The translations under genes and the position numbers were made by a program. Below, in pieces: positions 15,443 through 24,829 of a stretch of DNA of 64,000 bases. Source of the DNA: Claveliimonas bilis (GTDB lineage: Bacteria; Bacillota; Clostridia; Lachnospirales; Lachnospiraceae); NCBI RefSeq assembly GCF_030296775.1, contig NZ_AP027742.1, positions 2,232,001 to 2,296,000 on the forward strand. The letters run 5' to 3'. The notes under the pieces were generated by a model. That model saw nothing but the letters and a program-made list of their open reading frames with translations, was not told where the DNA came from and made no database searches. Numbering within the stretch: the stretch's first letter is position 1; every line of letters begins with the position of its first letter.

Positions 15443-16498
15443 TTATTTCTGCATATATTTTTTCAAAAATTCAAATAATTTCTGCATTTCTTCTTCTGTA
15501 CCAATAGTAATCCGCAGGTACTGGCTGATCCGTTCACTGTCCCAGTGCCGTACATAAATTCCCTGCTCCTTCATGGCATCAAACATCTCTTTTGCATCAT
15601 ATTCAGGATGAGATGCAAAAATGAAATTTGCTTTTGAATCTGTGAAGGAAAATCCAAGATCTGCAAGTTCTTTTTTTGTCTTTTCCCTTGTATCTGTAAT
15701 CTTTTTTACCGTATTTTCAAAATATTCCTGATCTTTTACCGCAGCCTCTCCACATACAAGAGCTACCTTGTTTAGCGTATAGGAATTGAAAGAATATTTT
15801 ACATCGTTCAAATAACGGATCAGTTTCGGATTGCTGATAGCATAGCCGATCCGCATTCCCGCCATGGAGCGGGCCTTGGAAAAAGTCTGCGTCACTACCA
15901 GATTATCATAGCGCTCTATCAGTTCTATAGCGGATCTGCCGGCAAAATCAATATAGGCCTCATCCACGATCACAACAACATCCCGGTTATGTTCCAGAAT
16001 ATCTTCTATAAAATCCAACTCCTCATAAACAGCCGTCGGTGCATTTGGATTCGGGAAAATAACGCCGCCGTTCTCCCTGTAATAATCTTCCTTTACGATC
16101 CGGAACTCTTCATTCAGTTTCGGGCACTCATAAGGAATGCTGTACAGCTGAGCCCATACTTTATAAAAAGAATAGGTAATATCCGGGAAAAGGATTGGCT
16201 TTCCCGAGTTAAAAAAGGTCAAAAAGCACATTGCCAGTACATCATCTGACCCTACGCCTACAAATATCTGGTCTTCTCCTACTCCGTAACAATCTGCAAG
16301 AGCTTTTACAAGAATACTGCAGGAAGGATCCGGATAAAGCCGGAAATCCCCGGAGTCTACTTCTCCAAGCACCCTGTCCACTTCCGGAGAAGGCGGATAG
16401 GGGTTTTCGTTTGTATTCAGTTTGATCACCTTATTTTGGGGCTGTTCTCCCGGTACGTAAGGTGTGACTTTTCGGATGTTTTCTTCTAATCTGCTCAT
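15443..16498 (-). CDS. hisC: Histidinol-phosphate aminotransferase
   Basis: A 351-residue class I/II PLP aminotransferase. It opens with MSRLEENIRKVTPYVPGEQP and KLNTNENPYPPSP, the hallmark HisC start. It has the cofactor aspartate in VVIVDEAYIDF and the Schiff-base lysine Lys208 in TQTFSKARSMAG, then RIGYAI. It converts imidazole-acetol phosphate to histidinol phosphate. The ATG at 16498 follows AAGAGGA. No other his genes are nearby; it lies 10 bases after an aspartate-type aminotransferase, so the pair is probably co-transcribed. Related enzymes can also act on aromatic amino acids. Confidence 0.9.
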   Translation of the reverse strand: MSRLEENIRKVTPYVPGEQPQNKVIKLNTNENPYPPSPEVDRVLGEVDSGDFRLYPDPSCSILVKALADCYGVGEDQIFVGVGSDDVLAMCFLTFFNSGKPILFPDITYSFYKVWAQLYSIPYECPKLNEEFRIVKEDYYRENGGVIFPNPNAPTAVYEELDFIEDILEHNRDVVVIVDEAYIDFAGRSAIELIERYDNLVVTQTFSKARSMAGMRIGYAISNPKLIRYLNDVKYSFNSYTLNKVALVCGEAAVKDQEYFENTVKKITDTREKTKKELADLGFSFTDSKANFIFASHPEYDAKEMFDAMKEQGIYVRHWDSERISQYLRITIGTEEEMQKLFEFLKKYMQK

Positions 16499-16508
16499 AG
16501 CTGTCCTC

Positions 16509-17696
16509 TTAAAAATACTCTTTTGCAAGCTCTTTAAACTTCGGAAGAGAATTTACAATCGTCTCATGAGCTACACAGTATGCCAGTCTCACATAGCCGG
16601 GGCAGGCAAAAGAGCTGCCCGGAACCATGAGAATATTATATTTCTTAGCCGCCGCACAAAATTCTTTTTCATCCTCTATGGGTGATTTCACAAACAGATA
16701 GAAAGCCCCTTCCGGTTTAATACAGGTAAAACCGCATTCTTTCAGACCTTCGTAGAGTGCTTCCCTGTTTCTGTTATAAAAAGAAATATCCGTCTTTTCA
16801 TTAAGGCATTTTGCCACAACCTTCTGCTGCAGCGTCGGCGCATTGACAAATCCAAGAATACGCGTAGCTACATTGGCTGCAGACTGCACTTCTTCACTGT
16901 CTGTCACTTCATCGGGAATAACCAGATATCCGATCCGCTCTCCGGGAAGGGAAAGGGATTTACTGTAGGAATATCCCACAATGGTGTTGTCATAATACTT
17001 TGTCAGATAAGGTACTTCTGCTCCGTCATAGACAAGCTCTCTGTAAGGCTCGTCCGAGATCAGATAAATATCTGTTCCATATTCTTTCTGCTTTGCCTCC
17101 ATAATAGCCGCCATTTTCTGAATGGTAGCTTCTGAATAGACCACTCCGGTAGGATTGTTCGGAGTATTGACAATGACCGCTTTCGTTTTTGGAGTGATTT
17201 TCTGTTCAAACTCCTGAAGTCTTGGCTGGAATGTCTCTGTATCAGGAGAAATTTCCACCAGCACGCCGTCATAGTTGTTTGTGTAGGAACGATATTCTCC
17301 AAAATAAGGAGCAAATGCAATGACTTCATCTCCCGGATTGAGCAGCGTTTTAAAAATAACGTTCAAACCGCCGGCTGCCCCCACTGTCATAATAATATTT
17401 CTCTCGCCAAAGGATGTCCCAAATCTTTCATTCAAAGAATCCGCCACTGCCTGCCGTACCTCCGGATAACCACTGTTACTGTTGGTATATCCATGAAGTG
17501 CAATGGGATCTTCACCTTCCACCAGCTCCACGATGGCTTTTTTTACAGCTTCCGGTGCCGGAACATTGGGATTGCCCAGACTGAAATCATATACATTTTC
17601 CGCTCCGTAAAGGGAAGCCAGGCGATTGCCCTCTTCAAACATTGCCCGGATAGCGGAACTGTTTGCCACCATACCTTTCATTTTATCTGCGATCAT
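16509..17696 (-). CDS. Pyridoxal-phosphate-dependent aminotransferase (aspartate/aromatic type)
   Basis: A 395-residue class I aminotransferase. Visible landmarks are FSLGNPNVPAP, VGAAGGLNVIFKTLLNPGDEV, VNTPNNPTGVVYS, YLISDEPYRELVYDG and the PLP lysine in VGYSYSKSLSLPGERIGY. It moves an amino group between an amino acid and 2-oxoglutarate; aspartate is the likeliest donor, but subgroup specificity cannot be read by eye. It sits between the DUF2156 gene (12 bases) and hisC (10 bases) in one apparent transcript. Confidence 0.85.
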   Translation of the reverse strand: MIADKMKGMVANSSAIRAMFEEGNRLASLYGAENVYDFSLGNPNVPAPEAVKKAIVELVEGEDPIALHGYTNSNSGYPEVRQAVADSLNERFGTSFGERNIIMTVGAAGGLNVIFKTLLNPGDEVIAFAPYFGEYRSYTNNYDGVLVEISPDTETFQPRLQEFEQKITPKTKAVIVNTPNNPTGVVYSEATIQKMAAIMEAKQKEYGTDIYLISDEPYRELVYDGAEVPYLTKYYDNTIVGYSYSKSLSLPGERIGYLVIPDEVTDSEEVQSAANVATRILGFVNAPTLQQKVVAKCLNEKTDISFYNRNREALYEGLKECGFTCIKPEGAFYLFVKSPIEDEKEFCAAAKKYNILMVPGSSFACPGYVRLAYCVAHETIVNSLPKFKELAKEYF

Positions 17697-17708
17697 TCTA
17701 TCTCCTCC

Positions 17709-18629
17709 TTACTGTACATCTGCCGGGCTTTTCTCTGTTACCAGCCCTTTCTCTACCATAAACACCGGCCGGTAGGAACGTTTCGCCTTCCTAAGGCCTT
17801 CCTCCCCGGTATCCTCTTCCCGGTTCACATATTTGTACTGCATACATTCATGCTCTACGAACTGCTGATTGATCATCGGATAGGCACCCTGAACATCCGG
17901 AAATGCCTTTTCAATATGCACAACAAATGTATCGGAACAGATTGGCTCTCCCATGGTAAATGCCACAATCTGGTTATCCACACGGAGAAGCCCTCCTTTT
18001 AATTCCAGCTCCTCAAAAAGCCGCAGGGAATTGAGCGTAACGCACATCTCTGAATTTTTTTCCGGATCATCGTTGCATCCGTTTTGATTTCTCCACTTCA
18101 AAGCCATTTGGAAACATTCTTCCACATTGTCTTTTGTAATCGGCTCATAGCTCCATCTTCCCTCGTATGTGGCTTTGAATTTATTAATGTGATTTCTTTT
18201 TCCGTGAAGTTTCTTACCGGAAAGTGTACAGAGCTTCTCCGACTCATATACATAGTCGGCCAGATCTTCATTGTACTCCACCTGGAATCTTCCCGGATAC
18301 CAGTTCTCCAACTGTTCAAAATTATCTGGAGTCACATTATAAAGGCAGAATGCTTTGCCCCTTTCCTTACTGTACTGATCCAGCCTGTCAATGGCTTTCC
18401 TTACACAGTCCGCCTCACCTGCCGGATAGGCAAATGCAAGCCTGCCTTCGTCTTCGCTTTTAAAGACCAGTGTATCCTCAATAACTGCATACGTTACATT
18501 ATAAAATCTCGCCCACAAGAAAACATTCACAAAAGTCCGTTCACAGCTTCGGCTTGTATGATGTTTAAAATAATGTGTGATAATCTCCTTATCTTCCAGC
18601 TGTGGACGTTTAAAATCATATTCCAGCAT
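17709..18629 (-). CDS. DUF2156 (phosphatidylglycerol lysyltransferase C-terminal-like) protein
   Basis: A 306-residue soluble protein with a duplicated GNAT-like fold: an N-terminal half around TFVNVFLWARFYNVTYA and a C-terminal half with LHGKRNHINKFKATYEGR and GGLLRVDNQIVAFTMGEPI. It matches DUF2156, related to the catalytic domain of MprF and to Fem-type transferases. There are no membrane helices, so it is not MprF itself. Homologues are thought to transfer an aminoacyl group to an unknown acceptor; the reaction here is not known. It lies directly upstream of the two aminotransferase genes. Confidence 0.8.
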   Translation of the reverse strand: MLEYDFKRPQLEDKEIITHYFKHHTSRSCERTFVNVFLWARFYNVTYAVIEDTLVFKSEDEGRLAFAYPAGEADCVRKAIDRLDQYSKERGKAFCLYNVTPDNFEQLENWYPGRFQVEYNEDLADYVYESEKLCTLSGKKLHGKRNHINKFKATYEGRWSYEPITKDNVEECFQMALKWRNQNGCNDDPEKNSEMCVTLNSLRLFEELELKGGLLRVDNQIVAFTMGEPICSDTFVVHIEKAFPDVQGAYPMINQQFVEHECMQYKYVNREEDTGEEGLRKAKRSYRPVFMVEKGLVTEKSPADVQ

Positions 18630-18682
18630 ATTCTACCCTTCTTTTCCATTGTCTCCTGTCTGTTGTTCTCTGCTCCGGTTCT

Positions 18683-19756
18683 TTATTCTTCATTCATATT
18701 TGCCAGTTTTGCCGCCTGATCCGCTGCAATCAGACTGTCGATGATCTCGTCCAGATCCCCATTCATAACGCTGTCCAGTTTGTGCAGCGTCAGCTTGATA
18801 CGATGATCCGTCACCCTTCCCTGGGGGAAGTTGTAAGTACGGATCTTCTCTGAACGGTCTCCGGTTCCGATCTGACTTCTTCTGGCTTCCGCTTCTGACG
18901 CCTGTTTCTTCTCCATTTCCAGATCATACAGCTTGGACCTAAGCAGCCTGAAAGCCTTTTCTTTATTTTGCAGCTGAGACTTTTCCGTCTGGCTGTAGAT
19001 CACGATTCCGGTGGGATAGTGAGTCAGACGCACCGCAGAGTCTGTCGTATTGACGCACTGTCCTCCATTTCCGGACGCCCTCATAACGTCGATACGGATG
19101 TCCTTTTCGTCGATCACGATATCCACTTCCTCCGCTTCCGGCATAATGGCAACCGTGATCGTGGACGTATGGATACGTCCGCCGCTCTCCGTTTCCGGTA
19201 CTCTCTGCACGCGGTGTACACCGCTTTCATATTTCAGGCGGGAGTATGCGCCCTGTCCTGTGATCATAAACACAACTTCTTTAAATCCGCCTATTCCATT
19301 CTCACTTACGGAAATCAGCTCTGTGCGCCATCTTCTGCTCTCTGCATAGTGGACATACATACGATAGATCTCTGCTGCAAAAAGAGCAGCCTCATCACCG
19401 CCTGCCCCGGCGCGGATCTCCACAATAACATTTTTATCATCATTAGGATCTTTAGGAAGAAGCAGAATCTTCAGCTCCTGCTCCAGACTCTCCACTCTCG
19501 CCTTGGAATCATTCAGCTCCTCTTTGGCAAGTTCCCTCATTTCTTCATCTGTTTCTTCTTCCAGCATAGCAAGGCTGTCCTCAATAGCCTGCTTGCATGC
19601 TTTGTATTCTTTATATGCCTCAACAATGGGAGTCAGATCATTCTGTTCTTTCATAAGTCTGCGGAAGCGTTCCTGGTTATCTGCTACTCCCGGCTCCTGC
19701 AGCTCACTCATAATTTCTTCATATCGAATGAGCAGATCCTCTAATTTGTCAAACAT
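18683..19756 (-). CDS. prfA: Peptide chain release factor 1
   Basis: A 357-residue RF1. The stop-codon recognition tripeptide is PET in [15 protein letters not shown] (the Firmicutes form of the PxT motif), and the catalytic GGQ is in [20 protein letters not shown]. The glutamine of GGQ is the substrate of PrmC, encoded just upstream. RF1 ends translation at UAA and UAG. The gene lies 26 bases after prmC in the conserved rho-rpmE-yqhQ-prmC-prfA order. Confidence 0.97.
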   Translation of the reverse strand: MFDKLEDLLIRYEEIMSELQEPGVADNQERFRRLMKEQNDLTPIVEAYKEYKACKQAIEDSLAMLEEETDEEMRELAKEELNDSKARVESLEQELKILLLPKDPNDDKNVIVEIRAGAGGDEAALFAAEIYRMYVHYAESRRWRTELISVSENGIGGFKEVVFMITGQGAYSRLKYESGVHRVQRVPETESGGRIHTSTITVAIMPEAEEVDIVIDEKDIRIDVMRASGNGGQCVNTTDSAVRLTHYPTGIVIYSQTEKSQLQNKEKAFRLLRSKLYDLEMEKKQASEAEARRSQIGTGDRSEKIRTYNFPQGRVTDHRIKLTLHKLDSVMNGDLDEIIDSLIAADQAAKLANMNEE

Positions 19757-19782
19757 CTTTTCTCCTCCTACCTATTTTCACA

Positions 19783-20667
19783 CTACGCTTTATTGTACCT
19801 TCCCATTACCACACGGTCAAGTCCCGCCAGATCCTTTTTTACAGTGACCAGGGTATACCCTGCCTCCTCCATAAGGTTCGAGACAGCCTCTTTCTGGTCC
19901 CATCCGATTTCAAAGAGCAGCCAGCCTTTCTCTGACAGATGCTCCCTTGCTTCCTCTATGATCCTCCGGTAAAAATACAGTCCGTCTTCTTTCCCGTCCA
20001 GAGCGATCCTCGGATCATAAAGCCGGACTTCATCCTGAAGCTCCTCGATTTCAGACGTCTGGATATAGGGAGGGTTGGACACGATCATATCATATGCGCC
20101 CTGTATATTTTCAAAAAGATCACTTTGGATAAAATGAACCCGCGCGCCCAGGCGGTCAGCATTTCCCTTAGCTGTTTTAAGAGCCTCCGGTGAAATATCA
20201 CTTCCTTCGCACTCTATTTCCCATGCCGGTTCTCTTCCCTCAAGGATCATTTTGCTAAGGCTGATGATAATGCATCCGGATCCTGTGCACAGATCCAGGA
20301 TCCGCATATGGTTCTCTGCTTTTTCCAAAGCAGTCTCCACAAGAATCTCTGTATCCTGCCGCGGAATGAGAACGTGGGGATTTACCCGGAAGGAAAACCC
20401 CATAAATTCCTGCTCTCCTGTAATATGCTGCAGCGGGATCCTCGAAGAGCGCCTGCGGATTGCTTCCATATAAAGAGAGCTTTCCTTTTCTGAAAGCTCC
20501 CTTTCCGGATCCAGATAATACCTGCTCCGTTCCACCTTTGCCGCATATTCCAACAAAATCCAGGCGTCCAGCTCCGGCTCCGGAACCTTTGCTTTCTTCA
20601 AACATTCCGTCCCTTCCTGAAGCGCACTTTTAAGAGTCAGACTCTGTTCCAAATGTTTCTGCTTCAT
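19783..20667 (-). CDS. prmC: Release factor glutamine N5-methyltransferase
   Basis: A 294-residue class I methyltransferase with an N-terminal helical domain that binds the release factor, motif I ILDLCTGSGCIIISL and the catalytic IVSNPPYIQTSE, which positions the GGQ glutamine. It methylates RF1 and RF2. The ATG at 20667 is preferred over TTG at 20682 because GGAGG lies between them. The start lies inside the yqhQ frame (38-base overlap), which suggests translational coupling. Confidence 0.95.
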   Translation of the reverse strand: MKQKHLEQSLTLKSALQEGTECLKKAKVPEPELDAWILLEYAAKVERSRYYLDPERELSEKESSLYMEAIRRRSSRIPLQHITGEQEFMGFSFRVNPHVLIPRQDTEILVETALEKAENHMRILDLCTGSGCIIISLSKMILEGREPAWEIECEGSDISPEALKTAKGNADRLGARVHFIQSDLFENIQGAYDMIVSNPPYIQTSEIEELQDEVRLYDPRIALDGKEDGLYFYRRIIEEAREHLSEKGWLLFEIGWDQKEAVSNLMEEAGYTLVTVKKDLAGLDRVVMGRYNKA

Positions 20668-21568
20668 ACTTCCTCCAGTCAAAGACAGCCTCTACTGCCT
20701 GTATTGCCACTTCGATCATATTGTCATCCGGCTCCTTTGTCGTCATCTTCTGAATCCAAAGCCCCGGTCTGCTCAGAAAATTTATCAGCCAGTGATCTGA
20801 ATTTCCTGCCAGTCTTAAAACTTCATAGGAAATGCCTGCTATTACGGGAAGAAGAGCAATTCTCACCACCACCCGCATAACAACAGAATCCACCTGGACA
20901 AGCAGAAGAAGAATGATGCTGATAGCCAGCACAAAGAACAGGAAACTGGTTCCGCACCGCTTATGCTGCCTGGAACTGATCCTGACATTTTCCACATTCA
21001 ACGGAAGCCCGTGTTCAATGCAGTTGATGCATTTATGCTCTGCCCCATGGTACATAAACGTTCTCTGTATATCTTCCGTTTTGGAAATCAGCATAATATA
21101 TATAAGAAAGATTCCAATTCTCACAAACCCTTCAATTACTGTTCTGATATGGTAGGACGGAATCAATGGCTTCAAAAGTCCGGAAAGAAAATAGGGCAGT
21201 ATCATAAAAATGGCAACTGCCAGCACAATGGAAAATGCCATTACTCCGCGCATCATCCATTTTTCCTGTTGCTCTTTTTTCTCACTTTCTTCCTTAGTAA
21301 GGGGCTTTGTCTCCTCTTCTTCCTCAAAAAAGGAAGCCGAGTACATCAGTGTCCGCATTCCCAATACAAGGGAATCGATAAAATTGAAAATTCCACGGAT
21401 AAACGGAATCCTTGCCAGGCGTCCCACCTTACCTGCCGCTCCGGTATAACGATCTTTGTGTACCTCTATCTCTCCGTTTGTCTTTCGGACAGCTACTGCA
21501 TAGTCTTCTTTGTTTTTCATCATAATGCCTTCCAGCACTGCCTGACCGCCGATGTTCGATGATTTCAT
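20630..21568 (-). CDS. yqhQ: DUF1385 membrane protein YqhQ
   Basis: A 312-residue protein. It opens MKSSNIGGQAVLEGIMMK, the family hallmark, then has several membrane helices (about 105-130, 140-165 and 205-245) and the conserved MYHGAEHKCINCIEHG stretch with His and Cys residues that could bind metal. Function is not established; in Firmicutes it is frequently next to prmC/prfA and rpmE. Its stop lies inside prmC. Confidence 0.88.
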   Translation of the reverse strand: MKSSNIGGQAVLEGIMMKNKEDYAVAVRKTNGEIEVHKDRYTGAAGKVGRLARIPFIRGIFNFIDSLVLGMRTLMYSASFFEEEEETKPLTKEESEKKEQQEKWMMRGVMAFSIVLAVAIFMILPYFLSGLLKPLIPSYHIRTVIEGFVRIGIFLIYIMLISKTEDIQRTFMYHGAEHKCINCIEHGLPLNVENVRISSRQHKRCGTSFLFFVLAISIILLLLVQVDSVVMRVVVRIALLPVIAGISYEVLRLAGNSDHWLINFLSRPGLWIQKMTTKEPDDNMIEVAIQAVEAVFDWRKYEAETFGTESDS

Positions 21569-21599
21569 ACCTTCCTCCTGCCGTTTCTCGTATATGCAG

Positions 21600-21632
21600 A
21601 ACGGGTTGAGATTGTAAAAACCTCAACCCGTT
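21600..21632. terminator. Hairpin between rpmE and yqhQ
   Basis: An 11-bp perfect stem AACGGGTTGAG/CTCAACCCGTT with an 11-base loop. On the minus strand (rpmE direction) no T-run follows, so it may act as a partial terminator or RNA-stability element; on the plus strand TACCGTTTTT follows. Confidence 0.5.
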
Positions 21633-21643
21633 TACCGTTTTTC

Positions 21644-21847
21644 TTATTTGTCCAATCCGTATTTCTTGTTGAACTTATCTACACGTCCGCGTGCCTGTGC
21701 AGCTTTCTGCTGACCTGTGTAGAATGGATGGCATTTGGAGCAGATTTCTACGTGGATATCCTCTTTTGTAGAGCCTGTCACAAATGTGTTTCCACAGTTA
21801 CATGTCACTGTTGCCTGATGGTAAGCTGGATGTATTCCTTCTTTCAT
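21644..21847 (-). CDS. rpmE: 50S ribosomal protein L31, zinc-binding form
   Basis: A 67-residue protein with the four cysteines Cys16, Cys18, Cys36 and Cys39 (TCNCGN and [11 protein letters not shown]) of the zinc-containing L31 class. It binds the large subunit at the central protuberance and stores zinc. Its own promoter overlaps the rho stop codon, and the 5' leader holds a short palindrome at 21875-21888. Confidence 0.96.
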   Translation of the reverse strand: MKEGIHPAYHQATVTCNCGNTFVTGSTKEDIHVEICSKCHPFYTGQQKAAQARGRVDKFNKKYGLDK

Positions 21848-21874
21848 TTCGTTTCACCTCTTCTTTATTCTCGC

Positions 21875-21888
21875 TGCGTATATACGCA
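21875..21888 (-). promoter_or_regulatory. Leader palindrome before rpmE
   Basis: TGCGTATATACGCA is a 14-base perfect palindrome about 30 bases before the rpmE start, inside the predicted leader RNA. It could be part of an L31 autoregulatory leader or a protein-binding site; the sequence alone does not decide. Confidence 0.35.
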
Positions 21889-21920
21889 TGGATTCTTTTC
21901 GTTTTCTAAACAGCTCTGTA

Positions 21921-21949
21921 ATTATATCACAAAACTTTCTTCTTGTCTA
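21921..21949 (-). promoter_or_regulatory. rpmE promoter overlapping the end of rho
   Basis: Minus-strand TAGACA (21949-21944), 17 bases, then TATAAT (21926-21921) with an upstream TG. The -35 box overlaps the rho stop codon at 21947. Confidence 0.65.
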
Positions 21950-23419
21950 TATTATTTTTGTCTTTTTTACCATTTGAACAAGTTCCCTGTTTGTCTTTGT
22001 CCGGGAAAACATATTCAGGATATTGTCTACGGCCTCTTCCGCTCTCATACCGTTCAATGCGCGACGCATAGAATCCACAGCTTCCTGCTCTTCCTTTGTG
22101 AGAAGGAGGTCTTCACGCCTTGTCCCGGATTTCGGGATGTCGATAGCCGGGAACATTCTCTTCTCTGACAGTTTGCGGTCAAGAACAAGCTCCATATTTC
22201 CGGTTCCTTTAAATTCCTCGTAAATCACATCGTCCATCTTACTTCCGGTATCTACAAGAGCTGTTGCCAGGATTGTCAGGCTTCCTCCCTCCCGCATATT
22301 TCTTGCAGCGCCGAAAAACCGTTTGGGCATATGCAGAGCCGCAGGATCAAGTCCTCCTGAAAGCGTCCGCCCTGACGGCGGCACAGTGAGGTTGTAGGCT
22401 CTTGCAAGACGGGTAATACTGTCCAGAAGGATCATAACGTCTTTTCCGTGTTCTACCAGCCTCTTGGCCCGCTCGATCACCATCTCCGACACTCTTTTAT
22501 GGTGATCCGGCAGCTCGTCAAAAGTAGAGTAAATGACCTCTACACTTTTTCCCTCAATGGTTTCCTTAATATCTGTTACTTCCTCCGGGCGCTCATCGAT
22601 CAAAAGGATCAGAAGATGTACTTCCGGATTGTTTTTTCTGACAGAGAGTGCCACCTCTTTTAACAGAGTAGTCTTACCTGCCTTTGGAGGAGAAACGATC
22701 ATACCTCTCTGCCCTTTTCCGATAGGAGACAGAAGATCCATGATCCGCATGGCTGTACTGCTTCTTCCGCTTTCCAGGGACAATCTTTCATTTGGGAAGA
22801 TTGGGGTCAGATCTTCAAAATTGGGCCTTCTGGCTGCAACAGCCGGATGAATGCCGTTGATCTTGGACAGATACAAAAGAGCACTGAACTTTTCCTGCTG
22901 GGTCTTGATTCTTGTATTTCCCTCCAGAATATCTCCGGTCTTCAAATTAAAACGCCGGATCTGGGAAGGAGAAACATAGACATCATTTTCCCCCGGGAGG
23001 TAATTTTCACAGCGAATAAAGCCATATCCGTCTGGAAGCACTTCCAGAATACCGTTGGCTGTCACCCCGCTGTCCAGGCGGTCAATATCATGCAGCTCCC
23101 GGTCTCCGGTATTGGCTGACAGCTCTTTTGCATTCTCCTCTGTCAGTCTGACCTGTGCAGAATTGTTTTTTCTGAAGGACTCATTTTTATGCTGCTCGCC
23201 TCTGGACTCGTTTCTTACATCCTGCTTTGTTACAGTCCTTTTCTCTTCCGGTTTTTTTTCTTCTTCTTTCTTTTCCTCTTCCTTCTTTTCTTTTTCGTCT
23301 TCTTCTACCATGCGGTCGATAAGCTGTGCTTTTTTCATTGTGGAAATACCGCGCAGTCCCCTTGCTTTTGCCAGATCTTTTAACGTGGCAAGAGGCAGAG
23401 TCTCATATTTTTCTCGCAT
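21947..23419 (-). CDS. rho: Transcription termination factor Rho
   Basis: A 490-residue hexameric RNA helicase. It has an N-terminal Rho-N helix ([20 protein letters not shown]), a highly charged Lys/Glu-rich insert (about 41-120), the cold-shock-like RNA-binding domain ([18 protein letters not shown]), Walker A in [11 protein letters not shown] (about 243-253) and the Q/R-loop region ending in [12 protein letters not shown]. The insert is longer than in E. coli Rho, as in many Clostridia. It ends untranslated transcripts. The start at 23419 follows AAAGGA; the 23443 ATG lies before it. Confidence 0.96.
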   Translation of the reverse strand: MREKYETLPLATLKDLAKARGLRGISTMKKAQLIDRMVEEDEKEKKEEEKKEEEKKPEEKRTVTKQDVRNESRGEQHKNESFRKNNSAQVRLTEENAKELSANTGDRELHDIDRLDSGVTANGILEVLPDGYGFIRCENYLPGENDVYVSPSQIRRFNLKTGDILEGNTRIKTQQEKFSALLYLSKINGIHPAVAARRPNFEDLTPIFPNERLSLESGRSSTAMRIMDLLSPIGKGQRGMIVSPPKAGKTTLLKEVALSVRKNNPEVHLLILLIDERPEEVTDIKETIEGKSVEVIYSTFDELPDHHKRVSEMVIERAKRLVEHGKDVMILLDSITRLARAYNLTVPPSGRTLSGGLDPAALHMPKRFFGAARNMREGGSLTILATALVDTGSKMDDVIYEEFKGTGNMELVLDRKLSEKRMFPAIDIPKSGTRREDLLLTKEEQEAVDSMRRALNGMRAEEAVDNILNMFSRTKTNRELVQMVKKTKII

Positions 23420-23498
23420 ATACACTGATCCTTTCTTACTCAATTTTTAAATCGATTCGGGAATTTTCGTCTGACTTGACAACCTGAAATATAGAGCT

Positions 23499-23527
23499 AT
23501 TATACTATATCTTTTTCCCTTTTTAAA
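23499..23527 (-). promoter_or_regulatory. Candidate rho promoter
   Basis: Minus-strand TTTAAA (23527-23522), 17 bases, then a perfect TATAAT (23504-23499), 80 bases before the start codon. The -35 box is weak. Confidence 0.45.
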
Positions 23528-23585
23528 GTCCTAATTTTATGAAACTATACAGGTATACGCAGGACAAGGAATCCTGATAAAAATA

Positions 23586-23614
23586 TTGCACCTGTTTTCA
23601 AGGAATGGTATGAT
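23586..23614 (+). promoter_or_regulatory. Promoter of the malic enzyme operon
   Basis: TTGCAC (23586-23591), 17 bases, TATGAT (23609-23614); the start codon at 23674 follows AAGAAGGTGG. Confidence 0.65.
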
Positions 23615-23673
23615 TATTAACAGTTCTAACAAGTCTATAAAAATCTATAAAAATAAGAAGAAGGTGGAATATA

Positions 23674-24822
23674 ATGACGATACAGGAAAAAGCTTTAGAA
23701 ATGCATAAACAGTGGAATGGAAAGATAGAAACCGCTGCCAAATCACACGTCCGTTCAAGGGAAGATCTCTCCATTGCTTATACGCCGGGCGTGTCCGAAC
23801 CCTGCAAGGTAATCGCCGAAGATCCGGAAGCGGCATATACTTACACCATGAAATCCAATACGGTAGCAGTTGTTTCTGACGGAAGCGCCGTTCTGGGACT
23901 GGGAAATATCGGCGCTTTAGCCGCCATGCCTGTCATGGAAGGCAAGGCCGTCCTTTTCAAGGAATTTGGCGGCGTCAATGCAGTCCCTATCTGCCTTGAT
24001 ACACAGGATACGGATGAAATTATCCGCACAGTCGTCAATATCGCTCCGGCTTTCGGAGGCGTCAATCTGGAGGATATCAGTGCACCCAGATGTTTTGAAA
24101 TTGAAGAACGGCTGAAGCAGCTTCTTAACATTCCCGTATTTCACGACGATCAGCACGGAACTGCTATTGTGGTGCTCGCAGGAATTATCAACGCTCTGAA
24201 AGTCACAGGAAAACACAAAGAGACCGTAAAGGTTGTCGTAAACGGAGCCGGAAGCGCCGGAGTTGCCATCACCAAGCTTCTCCTTCAGTATGGTTTCGCA
24301 CATGTCACTATGTGCGATATCAACGGAATTATCAGCAAAGACTCTCCTGGCCTGAACTGGATGCAAAAACGGATGACAGAAGTCACCAATCTGGAGAATA
24401 AAACCGGCACTCTCGCCGACGCCCTGAAGGGTGCTGACATTTTTGTAGGAGTTTCCGCTCCCGGTATTGTATCAAAAGAAATGGTTGCTTCCATGAATCA
24501 GGATGCCATTCTCTTTGCCATGGCAAATCCTGTGCCGGAGATCATGCCGGATCTGGCAAAAGAAGCCGGTGCAAAGGTTGTCGGAACCGGCCGTTCCGAT
24601 TTTCCAAATCAGGTAAATAATGTAGTCGCTTTTCCGGGTATTTTTAAAGGGGCTCTGGAGGGACGTGCCATTCAGATCACTGAGGAAATGAAGCTGGCGG
24701 CAGCTCTTGCCATTGCAGGGCTTGTGCCGGATGAAGAATTAAATGAAAACAACATCCTGCCGGAAGCTTTTGATCCTCGTGTGGCTGATGTCGTAAGCCG
24801 TGCAGTCCGAGACCACATTTAA
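23674..24822 (+). CDS. NAD(P)-dependent malic enzyme
   Basis: A 382-residue enzyme that converts malate to pyruvate and CO2 with reduction of NAD(P). Landmarks: LSIAYTPGVSEPCK with the catalytic tyrosine, GNIGALAAMPVMEGKAVLFK with the catalytic lysine region, metal-binding EDISAPRCFEIE and HDDQHGTAIVVLAG, and the Rossmann motif VVNGAGSAGVAITKLL. This is the short single-domain class without a phosphotransacetylase extension. Coenzyme preference is not clear by eye. First gene of a plus-strand three-gene run; its stop is seven bases before the next ATG. Confidence 0.93.
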   Translation: MTIQEKALEMHKQWNGKIETAAKSHVRSREDLSIAYTPGVSEPCKVIAEDPEAAYTYTMKSNTVAVVSDGSAVLGLGNIGALAAMPVMEGKAVLFKEFGGVNAVPICLDTQDTDEIIRTVVNIAPAFGGVNLEDISAPRCFEIEERLKQLLNIPVFHDDQHGTAIVVLAGIINALKVTGKHKETVKVVVNGAGSAGVAITKLLLQYGFAHVTMCDINGIISKDSPGLNWMQKRMTEVTNLENKTGTLADALKGADIFVGVSAPGIVSKEMVASMNQDAILFAMANPVPEIMPDLAKEAGAKVVGTGRSDFPNQVNNVVAFPGIFKGALEGRAIQITEEMKLAAALAIAGLVPDEELNENNILPEAFDPRVADVVSRAVRDHI

Positions 24823-24829
24823 AATCTGT

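Noticed and set aside
23189-23383. Phe-rich plus-strand ORF opposite the Rho charged insert
   Set aside because: It is the complement of Glu/Lys codons (GAA, AAG), giving long Phe/Leu/Ser runs with no real protein character.
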